Program-made: the position numbers and the translations under genes
Origin: Pseudomonadota bacterium
GTDB taxonomy: Bacteria; Pseudomonadota; Gammaproteobacteria; Burkholderiales; Burkholderiaceae_C
Reading direction: 5' to 3'
NCBI GenBank assembly: GCA_030918015.1
Contig: JAUPTP010000230.1
Coordinates: forward strand, 1-5,072
DNA: 5,072 bases
Shown here: one piece after another, positions 1 to 5,072 of the stretch
How the letters are laid out: each line of letters starts with the position of its first letter
How positions within the stretch are numbered: position 1 is the first letter of the stretch
Notes under the pieces: generated by a model
Database searches by the model: none
Seen by the model: the letters and a program-made list of their open reading frames with translations, nothing else
Told to the model about the DNA's origin: nothing

Positions 1-485
1 CCCTCGCTGCCCGGCAGCGCCGCGTCGGCCAGCCAGTCCTGGATGCGCGCGACCTGCGGGTGGCCGCGCACCTCCAGATGCATCACGCCGGGCTGGCCGG
101 GCGCGCACTCATGCGCCAGGTGGCTGCACAGCGAGCCGGCATCCGCATGCACGACCAGGTTCGAGAAGGCCTGCTCCGGCGCCGGCCCCTCGGCGCTGAC
201 CCATTCGTCGTGCAGCAGCTTCGGCGGCACCAGCAGCATCTCGCCCGGCCCCAGCGTCATCACCGCATGCGGGAAGGTGAACCGCGTGCTGCCGGCCACC
301 TGCAGGAAAAGCTCGGCGGCCAGATGGAAATGCCCCTGCGCCCGCCCGCCCCAGGCCGGCATCGCCGGGGGCAGGCGCAGCGGCGCGCGGCCCTGCGCAG
401 CCGCCTGGGCGAAATGGTCGACCAGCACGCGCAGGCGCTGCGCCGGATCGGCCGGCAGCCTTCGGACATCCAGGTTTTCTGACAT
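1..485 (-). CDS. Partial cupin-type protein, probable AraC-family transcriptional regulator (N-terminal part; cut by left edge)
   Basis: The frame is open from an ATG at 485 to the window edge, giving 161 complete codons, so the C-terminus is missing. The start is well fixed: the only in-frame codons upstream are twelve non-start codons preceded by a TAG at 521-519. Residues 51-95 have the pattern of the AraC-type sugar-binding/cupin fold: GHFHLAAELFLQVAG, then a segment ending in the turn LGPGEMLLVPPKLLHDEW. In AraC-family regulators such a domain binds an effector and is followed by a C-terminal double helix-turn-helix, which would lie outside this window. Residues 141-161 (GHPQVARIQDWLADA...) could be the start of the linker. 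The gene is divergent from the MFS transporter, with 139 bp between starts, a common regulator-target layout. No good Shine-Dalgarno precedes the ATG. A free-standing cupin protein is the main alternative, because the DNA-binding half is not visible. Confidence 0.68.
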   Translation of the reverse strand, partial: MSENLDVRRLPADPAQRLRVLVDHFAQAAAQGRAPLRLPPAMPAWGGRAQGHFHLAAELFLQVAGSTRFTFPHAVMTLGPGEMLLVPPKLLHDEWVSAEGPAPEQAFSNLVVHADAGSLCSHLAHECAPGQPGVMHLEVRGHPQVARIQDWLADAALPGSE

Positions 486-514
486 GGTTCGGGGTTTTGT
501 GATGTCGGCGGGCG

Positions 515-544
515 TTGTCTACACCCCCTCGCAAACCCTATTCT
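515..544 (+). promoter_or_regulatory. Weak sigma70-like promoter candidate for the MFS gene
   Basis: TTGTCT (515-520) and TATTCT (539-544) each match the sigma70 consensus at four of six positions and are separated by 18 bp. Transcription would begin near 551, giving a leader of roughly 75 nt that contains the hairpins at 561-593. A second, poorer pair is TTGTGA (497-502) and TACACC (520-525) with a 17-bp spacer. In GC-rich bacteria such matches are weak evidence, so this is only a candidate. Confidence 0.27.
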
Positions 545-560
545 GCCGACAGGAAACGGA

Positions 561-593
561 CCGGTGCGATGCGCCGGAATCCGGCTTCGGATT
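561..593 (+). promoter_or_regulatory. Tandem hairpins with a T run in the MFS leader; possible attenuator
   Basis: The first hairpin is CCGGTGC (561-567), loop GAT, GCGCCGG (571-577): seven pairs including one G-T wobble. The second follows with no gap: AATCCG (578-583), loop GCTT, CGGATT (588-593), with T continuing to 596. A third stem, GCCGG (573-577), loop AAT, CCGGC (581-585), overlaps both and could not form at the same time as either. A stem with a short T tail preceded by alternative pairings resembles a transcription attenuator. It lies about 30 bp before the transporter ATG. The T tail is short and the second stem is only six pairs, so termination would be weak at best. No ligand class or leader peptide is recognisable. 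Confidence 0.33.
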
Positions 594-624
594 TTTGTCA
601 TCACGCGCCTGCAGTTCCCCCGCC

Positions 625-1839
625 ATGAGCAGCACCCCACTTGCCTCCCCGCTGGCTTGCCCGGCCCCTGCCCCGTCCGCCTCGCGGCTGTCGCGCGCGC
701 GCACCGCCACGCGGGTGCTCTTCGCCGTGCTCGGCCTGGCCGGCGGCGCCTGGGGCGTGCACATCCCCTCGGTCAAGGCGCAGTACGGCCTGGACGAGGC
801 GATGCTGTCGCTGGTGCTGCTGTCGGCGGCGGCCGGCGCGGTGACCTCGCTGTTCACGGCCGGGCGCGTGGTGGCCTGGCTGGGCGCGCGCGGCGCGGCG
901 CGCGTCTGCGCGGTGGTGATGGGCGCGCTGCTGGCGCTGGTGCTGCAGTGGCCTTCGCTGGCGCTGCTGCTGCCGGCGATGCTGGCGTTCGGCGCGGCGA
1001 TGAGCCTCTACGACGTGGCGATCAACGCCGAGGGCTCGGCGCTGGAGGCGCTGGGCGGCACCACGATCATGAGCGGCCTGCACGGCATGTTCAGCCTCGG
1101 CGCGATGGGCGGCGCGGCGCTGGCCGCCGGCCTGCTGCGGCTGGAGGTGTCGCCGCAGACGCAGCTCGCCGGCGTCGGCCTGCTGATGGCCGCCACCGTG
1201 CTGTGGGCCGCGCGCGGCATGCTCGACACCCACCCCGCACCCGAACCGGACGAGGCTGCGCAGGCCCAGTTCGCCTGGCCGCGCGGCCAGCTGCTGGTCA
1301 TCGGCCTGCTGATCTTCGCCGGCATGAGCGCCGAGGGCGTGATGTACGACTGGTGCGTGCTCTACCTGAAGCAGGAGATCGGCATGCCCCAGGCCCAGGC
1401 CGGCCTGGGCTATGCGGCCTTTGCCGGCGCGATGGCCCTGGCGCGCTTCGCCGGCGACTGGCTGCGCACCCGCCACGACGAGGCCTCGCTGCTGGCCTAC
1501 AGCGCGGGGCTGTCGGCCTTCGCGATGGCGGTGGTGCTCGTCTGCGCCGACCCGTGGGTGGCGCTGGTCGGCTATGTCTTCGTCGGCGCCGGGCTGGCCC
1601 CGGTGGTGCCCATCCTCTACAACGCCGCCACCCGCGTGCCGGGCACCAGCCGCGCCGCGGCGATCGCCTCGGTCTCGTCGATCGGCTACAGCGGCTTCCT
1701 GATCGGCCCGCCGCTGATCGGCGCGATCGCGCACGCGCTGAGCCTTGCCGCCGCGATGAGCGTGGTGGTCATCTCGGCCAGTCTGCTCTCGATCTGCGCG
1801 CACCGCATTCCGGTGGCCCGGGCGGCCCCGCGCTCTTGA
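625..1839 (+). CDS. MFS transporter, YbjJ-like group
   Basis: This 404-residue inner-membrane protein has alternating hydrophobic stretches consistent with 12 helices in two halves, split by a hydrophilic linker around residues 200-220. It resembles E. coli YbjJ (about 400 residues) at several points: GGAWGVHIPSVK in and after TM1 (40-51), DVAINAEGSALE (130-141), MSGLHGMFSLGAMGG (149-163), EGVMYDWCVLYLK at the start of the second half (237-249), the motif-A-like ARFAGDWLRTRH (273-284) and GFLIGPPLIGAI near the C-terminus (357-368). The substrate is unknown for this group and cannot be read here. The ATG at 625 leaves a 29-residue Pro/Ser/Ala-rich tail before TM1 and has no obvious Shine-Dalgarno. 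The frame stays open upstream into the antisense regulator, but those codons would add nothing typical of the family. An in-frame TTG at 595 is a less likely start. The facing regulator may control this gene. Confidence 0.9.
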   Translation: MSSTPLASPLACPAPAPSASRLSRARTATRVLFAVLGLAGGAWGVHIPSVKAQYGLDEAMLSLVLLSAAAGAVTSLFTAGRVVAWLGARGAARVCAVVMGALLALVLQWPSLALLLPAMLAFGAAMSLYDVAINAEGSALEALGGTTIMSGLHGMFSLGAMGGAALAAGLLRLEVSPQTQLAGVGLLMAATVLWAARGMLDTHPAPEPDEAAQAQFAWPRGQLLVIGLLIFAGMSAEGVMYDWCVLYLKQEIGMPQAQAGLGYAAFAGAMALARFAGDWLRTRHDEASLLAYSAGLSAFAMAVVLVCADPWVALVGYVFVGAGLAPVVPILYNAATRVPGTSRAAAIASVSSIGYSGFLIGPPLIGAIAHALSLAAAMSVVVISASLLSICAHRIPVARAAPRS

Positions 1840-1856
1840 AAGCGCTGGTCGCTCCC

Positions 1857-1875
1857 CCAGATCCGAACCATCTGG
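1857..1875 (+). repeat. Perfect 6-bp inverted repeat between the MFS gene and the 110-residue ORF
   Basis: CCAGAT (1857-1862) and ATCTGG (1870-1875) are exact inverted copies around a 7-nt spacer, CCGAACC. They lie in the 51-bp gap, five bases before the GGAG ribosome binding site of the next gene. No T run follows, so this is not a typical terminator. It could be a small mRNA hairpin near the translation start or a protein site, or simply chance. Confidence 0.3.
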
Positions 1876-1890
1876 ACCTGGAGCTGATCG

Positions 1891-2223
1891 ATGCCGATGC
1901 AGACAAGCCATCCCGAACGACTTCACCATGACCTGGGTGCGGTGCTCGCGCTGACCCGGCTGCTCGAGCGGCTGGAGCCGGGCGCGTCCGAGCAGGCCGC
2001 CGCGCAATACCGCCAGGTGGCCTCGACGCTGAGCGCGCTGCTGGATGCGGCCGAGCCCGGTCCGGCGCTGGAGGCGCTGCTCGACGCGCATCCGGTCGCC
2101 GCCGAGCTCTACGAGAACCTGCACTACGACCAGGCCGGGCTGTGCCGCCACGCGCTGGGCGCCTCGCTGAACAGCGAGATCGCGACGGTCGAGCTGATCC
2201 GCCGCGTCCGCACCGGCGGCTGA
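1891..2223 (+). CDS. Uncharacterised 110-residue helical protein
   Basis: I do not recognise a characterised family. The protein has no signal peptide or membrane segment and appears soluble, acidic to neutral and mostly alpha-helical. One helix-rich block covers about residues 13-57, then comes ALEALLDAHPVAAELYENL (59-77), then HYDQAGLCRHAL (78-89) and a last amphipathic helix (92-107). There is one cysteine (85) and six histidines, too scattered to argue a metal site. The start at 1891 is supported by GGAG at 1880-1883 with a 7-nt spacer; the ATG at 1897 would leave a poorer 13-nt spacer. G/C-rich third positions and the good ribosome binding site argue that it is a real gene. It follows the MFS gene by 51 bp without a terminator, so it is probably co-transcribed, but a shared function is only a guess. 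Its stop lies 2 bp from the convergent yccS stop. Confidence 0.75.
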   Translation: MPMQTSHPERLHHDLGAVLALTRLLERLEPGASEQAAAQYRQVASTLSALLDAAEPGPALEALLDAHPVAAELYENLHYDQAGLCRHALGASLNSEIATVELIRRVRTGG

Positions 2224-2237
2224 TTTCAGCGCCGCCG
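2214..2237. terminator. GC-rich hairpin over the convergent stop codons; possible bidirectional terminator
   Basis: CGGCGGC (2214-2220) and GCCGCCG (2231-2237) form a perfect seven-pair stem around a 10-nt loop, TGATTTCAGC. The loop holds the plus-strand TGA (2221-2223) and the complement of the minus-strand TGA (2226-2228). Neither strand has a T run after the stem, so it is not a standard intrinsic terminator. A hairpin at a convergent gene end is the expected place for a shared 3' end or for stabilising both mRNAs. The sequence is also short and GC-rich enough for the stem to be a by-product of coding. Confidence 0.38.
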
Positions 2238-4373
2238 ACAGGCCTCGGCCGCCAGCGGCGCCAGCTCGCGCAGCACGTCGATCGCCAGACCGAGCTGGGC
2301 GCGCACCAGGCGCGGCAGGTCCGCCTCAGGCATGCGGTCGACGCTGTCGGGCACCAGCGCGCCGGCCTCGGCGGCGCGGCCCGCGATCAGGCCCTCGGCC
2401 ACCCGGCGCAGCGCCTGCGCCAGCGCCCGGGCGGTCTCCACCGACGCCGCATCCAGGTGGCGCGCGCCCTGATCGCCACGATGCGCGCCCAGCGCGGACA
2501 GGTAGTTCAGCAGCCGGTGCGAGAGCACCAGCACGCGCCCGCAGCGGTCCGTGTCCAGCCGCACGCCGGCCGGCTCCTTGAGCATCGCCGCCAGCGAGTT
2601 GGCCAGCGCGGCGTCGGCCGCATGCGCGTCGCGCCGGGCGATGCGATAGGCCAGGTGATCCTGCTTGCCGGCCTCGTACTGGCGCAGCACCTCCTCCAGA
2701 TAGCCGGCCTGGGCGCGCAGCGAGCGCGCCACCAGGCCCGGCCACTGCCGCGCCTGCCAGTTGGGCAGCACCAGCCAGGCCGCCAGCCCGGCGATCGCGC
2801 TGCCGGTCAGCGTGTCGAGCAGCCGGCCGGCGATCACGCCCTCGCCCAGACCGAGCTGGTGGAAGCTCAGCAGCAGCAGCGTCGTGATCGCGCCGGTGGC
2901 CACCGCATAGCGGGTGCGGCGCGTGCCCAGGAAGGCCGCGCCCGAGACGGCGATCAGCGCGCTCTGCGCCAGCTCGCCCGGAAACAGCCGCACCAGCCCC
3001 CAGCCCAGCGCCAGCCCCAGCAGCGTGCCGCCGATGCGCTGGCCCAGCCGGCGCAGCGTCGCGGCGTAGTGCGGCTGGCTCACGAAGGTGATGGTCAGCA
3101 CGATCCACCAGCCGTGCGGATCGTGGGTGACCTGCATCAGCCCGAAGCCGGCCAGCAGCGCCAGCGCCAGCCGCAGCGCGTGGCGCAGCAGCGGCGACTG
3201 CAGATGGCACTGCGCGCGCACGCGCCGCCAGCCCTCGGCCAGCGAAGCGGGGTCATGGTCGACCAGCGCGCGCTCGGTGGGCGGCGCGGCGGGCTGCAGC
3301 GCCTGCGCCAGCACCGCGGCCTGGTGCGTCAGGTTGTCGCCCAGCGCCTGCAGCGCGCGCAGCGGCCGGTCGACCGGCCGCGTGGCGCGGATGGTCGCGA
3401 TCGCGCCCTGCAGATCCTCGATGGCGCGCGCGGTGGCGCCCTGGTGCTGCGGCGGCTGGCGCTGCACGATGGCCGCCGACAGCTTCAGGCACTGCTCGCC
3501 CTGCAGCGCCAGCACGCGCTGGCAGCGGTACATCGCGTCCGAGCGGAAGAAGGCCTCGGCCAGGGTGTCGTAGTCCTCGTGCGAGGACGAGCTGCGCTCA
3601 TGGATGTCCTGCGCCGAGAGGTACTGGTGCAGCGCCTGCTGCAGCCAGCCCGGCGGCGTGCGGGTGCCCTTCAGGCGGCACAGCAGCGCGTCCTTGGCGG
3701 CCCCCAGCGCATCGACCACCAGGCCGTTGTAGAGCGCCAGCGCCATGCGGCGCTGCTCGCGGTCGATGTCGCGGATCGGCTCGAGCAGGCGCGACTTCAG
3801 CTGCAGGTACTCGCCCAGCAGCGCGTAGACCTGCGCCAGCCGGTAGCGCACCGGCGGCCGCGCCAGCAGCCCCGCCCAGCCCACCGACACCACACCATGC
3901 CAGAGCGCGCCGCCGAACAGCCACGGCACGATCTGCCCGAGCGGGCGCCGGCTCGACTGCGCCGACAGCGCGACATACAGGAAGAACACCAGCGAGGCGA
4001 AGGCGATGGCCTGGTAGCGCGGCCCCAGCGCCCCCACCATCGTCAGTGCCAGCGCGCACAGCGCCAGCGCCCCGGCCAGCCCGAGCGGCTGCCCGATCGT
4101 CGCCAGCACCAGCGCCGCCACCCCGACGAAGAGCGCCAGCGCCACCAGCTGCAGGCGCAGCCGGCCGCGCCAGTGGTCGTCGGTCTCGGCCAGCGCGCTG
4201 GCGATCACGCCCAGCATGATCGGCATGAGCTGCCAGTCCCAGTCCAGCCCCCAGCCGGCGCCGATCACCGTCCCCAGCGCCAGCAGCGCGCGCACGCCGT
4301 GCATCACGCCCTCGTGCTGTCGGGCCTGCTGCCAGAGCCGGGACCAGTCGGAGCGGAGATGTTCGAGTCGCAC
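2226..4373 (-). CDS. yccS: YccS-type FUSC family inner membrane protein
   Basis: This 715-residue protein matches the usual YccS length (about 720) and its repeated plan. An N-terminal membrane block (about 26-170) carries IASALAETDD (57-66). A long hydrophilic middle region (about 171-390) includes DIHERSSSSHEDYDTLAEAF (256-275), a stretch typical of YccS/YhfK proteins. A second FUSC membrane block (about 397-536) contains GWWIVLTITFVSQPHY (421-436) and RRLGQRIGGTLLG (441-453). A soluble C-terminal region (about 540-715) follows. FUSC proteins are related to fusaric acid resistance and aromatic acid efflux proteins, but the role of YccS itself is not established, so a transport function is inference. 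The start used is a GTG at 4373, 10 bp after the aminotransferase stop, without a clear Shine-Dalgarno. An ATG at 4304 (residue 24) follows GAGGG and is a possible alternative just before TM1. The gene is probably co-transcribed with the upstream aminotransferase gene. Confidence 0.9.
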   Translation of the reverse strand: MRLEHLRSDWSRLWQQARQHEGVMHGVRALLALGTVIGAGWGLDWDWQLMPIMLGVIASALAETDDHWRGRLRLQLVALALFVGVAALVLATIGQPLGLAGALALCALALTMVGALGPRYQAIAFASLVFFLYVALSAQSSRRPLGQIVPWLFGGALWHGVVSVGWAGLLARPPVRYRLAQVYALLGEYLQLKSRLLEPIRDIDREQRRMALALYNGLVVDALGAAKDALLCRLKGTRTPPGWLQQALHQYLSAQDIHERSSSSHEDYDTLAEAFFRSDAMYRCQRVLALQGEQCLKLSAAIVQRQPPQHQGATARAIEDLQGAIATIRATRPVDRPLRALQALGDNLTHQAAVLAQALQPAAPPTERALVDHDPASLAEGWRRVRAQCHLQSPLLRHALRLALALLAGFGLMQVTHDPHGWWIVLTITFVSQPHYAATLRRLGQRIGGTLLGLALGWGLVRLFPGELAQSALIAVSGAAFLGTRRTRYAVATGAITTLLLLSFHQLGLGEGVIAGRLLDTLTGSAIAGLAAWLVLPNWQARQWPGLVARSLRAQAGYLEEVLRQYEAGKQDHLAYRIARRDAHAADAALANSLAAMLKEPAGVRLDTDRCGRVLVLSHRLLNYLSALGAHRGDQGARHLDAASVETARALAQALRRVAEGLIAGRAAEAGALVPDSVDRMPEADLPRLVRAQLGLAIDVLRELAPLAAEACRRR

Positions 4374-4383
4374 GGGCGGAAAA

Positions 4384-5072
4384 TCAGGCCAGCCCGGCCA
4401 CCGAGACGCCGTCGGCCTTGAGCATCGCCTTGATGCCGCGCACCGCCTGGCGGATGCGGCTCTCGTTCTCGATCAGCGCGAAGCGCACATGGTCGTCGCC
4501 GTGGTCGCCGAAGCCGATGCCGGGGCTGACGCAGACCCGGGCGCGCTCCATCAGCCGCTTGGCGAATTCCAGCGAGCCCAGCGCCGCGTACTGCGCGGGG
4601 ATCTTCGCCCAGATGTACATCGAGGCCTTCGGGCAGTCGACGTTCCAGCCGGCCTCGCGCAGGCCCTTGACCAGCACGTCGCGGCGCTTCTGGTAGGTCG
4701 CGGCGATGTCACGCACGCAACCCTGATCGCCCTCCAGCGCGGCGATCGCGGCCACCTGCAGCGGCGTGAAGGTGCCGTAGTCGTGGTAGCTCTTGATGCG
4801 CGCCAGCGCGGCGACCAGATCGGGATTGCCGACCATGAAGCCGATGCGCCAGCCGGCCATGTTGTAGCTCTTGGAGAGCGTGAAGAACTCGACCGCGATG
4901 TCCTTGGCGCCCTTGACCTGCATGATCGACGGCGCCTTCCAGCCGTCGAAGACGATGTCGGCATAGGCCAGGTCGTGCACCACGAAGATGTCGTGCTTCT
5001 TGGCCAGCGCGATCACCCGCTCGAAGAAGTCGAGCTCGACGCACTGCGCGGTCGGGTTGCTCGGGAAGCCCA
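4384..5072 (-). CDS. alaC: AlaC-type alanine aminotransferase, PLP-dependent (C-terminal part; cut by right edge)
   Basis: The frame is open from the right edge to a TGA at 4386-4384, giving the last 228 residues; full-length AlaC is about 400-412. The enzyme is a cytoplasmic fold-type I (class I/II) aminotransferase that interconverts pyruvate plus glutamate with alanine plus 2-oxoglutarate. Visible landmarks, numbered within this fragment, are the substrate/PLP loop [17 protein letters not shown] (1-17), HDLAYAD with the Asp that pairs with the pyridine nitrogen (33) and the Tyr (36), and [19 protein letters not shown] with the Schiff-base Lys (67; codon 4872-4870). HVRFALIEN carries the likely carboxylate-binding Arg (196). 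All key residues in the visible part are present. The GTG at 5016 is internal, because the conserved NPT motif lies upstream of it. The close match of [20 protein letters not shown] to remembered AlaC proteins favours AlaC over aspartate or aromatic aminotransferases; exact substrate preference is inferred. yccS follows by 10 bp. Confidence 0.88.
   Translation of the reverse strand, partial: GFPSNPTAQCVELDFFERVIALAKKHDIFVVHDLAYADIVFDGWKAPSIMQVKGAKDIAVEFFTLSKSYNMAGWRIGFMVGNPDLVAALARIKSYHDYGTFTPLQVAAIAALEGDQGCVRDIAATYQKRRDVLVKGLREAGWNVDCPKASMYIWAKIPAQYAALGSLEFAKRLMERARVCVSPGIGFGDHGDDHVRFALIENESRIRQAVRGIKAMLKADGVSVAGLA

Larger units (their letters stand above)
486..624. other. Divergent intergenic region between the regulator and MFS genes
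   Basis: These 139 bp separate two divergently transcribed genes and should hold promoters for both. The region is visibly less GC-biased than the flanking genes and contains the only T runs nearby (495-498 and 592-596). On the plus strand there is a weak promoter candidate (515-544) followed by adjacent hairpins (561-593). On the minus strand I could not find a convincing -35/-10 pair for the regulator. A short inverted repeat, GACAT at 481-485 and ATGTC at 502-506, spans the regulator start, but it is too short to call an operator. Confidence 0.6.

Noticed and set aside
481..506. GACAT / ATGTC inverted repeat over the regulator start as an autoregulatory operator
   Set aside because: The arms are only 5 bp with a 16-bp spacer and there is no second copy, so chance is a sufficient explanation.
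43..624. N-terminal extension of the MFS frame
   Set aside because: The upstream part lies antisense to the cupin-type gene and translates to a Cys/Ser/Arg-rich sequence unlike any MFS N-terminus. The family begins close to the first helix, which fits the ATG at 625.
564..1931. A 455-codon plus-strand frame overlapping the MFS gene
   Set aside because: It is a +1-type shadow made mostly of Arg, Ala and Gly, with no membrane segments or motifs. The overlapping frame gives a proper MFS protein.
601..2151. A 516-codon open frame on the minus strand opposite the MFS gene
   Set aside because: The product is a low-complexity Arg/His/Gln-rich sequence and lies opposite a clear 12-helix transporter and the 110-residue gene; it is a compositional shadow.
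2868..2882. Short CAG-type repeat within yccS
   Set aside because: It is a brief run of Leu codons in a membrane helix (TLLLLSF), explained by coding and codon bias, not a functional repeat.
2142..4421. A 759-codon open frame on the plus strand opposite yccS, longer than yccS itself
   Set aside because: Its product is dominated by Gln, Arg, His and Ala with no domain-like pattern, and it overlaps a well-recognised YccS protein in full. Long antisense open frames are expected where third positions are almost all G or C.
4384..5016. Treating the GTG at 5016 as the start of a short 210-residue aminotransferase
   Set aside because: The frame continues to the window edge and encodes the conserved NPT substrate loop upstream of 5016, so the gene is only cut by the edge.

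Overview
This window reads as an ordinary, very GC-rich piece of proteobacterial chromosome. The strong G/C third-position bias and the protein flavour (an AlaC-type aminotransferase and a full-length YccS-type FUSC protein) suggest a betaproteobacterium, probably Burkholderiales. That placement is inferred from composition and remembered family resemblance, not from a search. There is no sign of a phage, insertion sequence, CRISPR array, tRNA or rRNA.

Layout, left to right. (1) Positions 1-485, minus strand: the N-terminal 161 codons of a cupin-type protein, most likely an AraC-family regulator, cut by the left edge. (2) Positions 486-624: a divergent intergenic region with one weak plus-strand promoter candidate and two back-to-back hairpins ending in a short T run, just ahead of the next gene. 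(3) Positions 625-1839, plus strand: a 404-residue MFS transporter of the YbjJ-like group. (4) Positions 1891-2223, plus strand: a 110-residue soluble helical protein of unknown function with its own ribosome binding site. (5) Positions 2226-4373, minus strand: a 715-residue YccS-type FUSC membrane protein, convergent with gene 4. Only two bases separate the two stop codons, and both lie in the loop of a GC-rich hairpin. (6) Positions 4384-5072, minus strand: the C-terminal 228 residues of an AlaC-type PLP-dependent aminotransferase, cut by the right edge and 10 bp upstream of yccS.

The genes probably form three units: the regulator, transcribed leftward; the transporter plus the 110-residue protein, transcribed rightward from the shared divergent region; and alaC-yccS, transcribed leftward. 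A regulator facing a transporter usually means local control of export or uptake, but the substrate cannot be read from sequence. I found no convincing new multi-gene system. The points most worth a second look are the structured leader of the transporter, the hairpin holding both convergent stop codons, the unassigned 110-residue protein, and the alaC-yccS junction.
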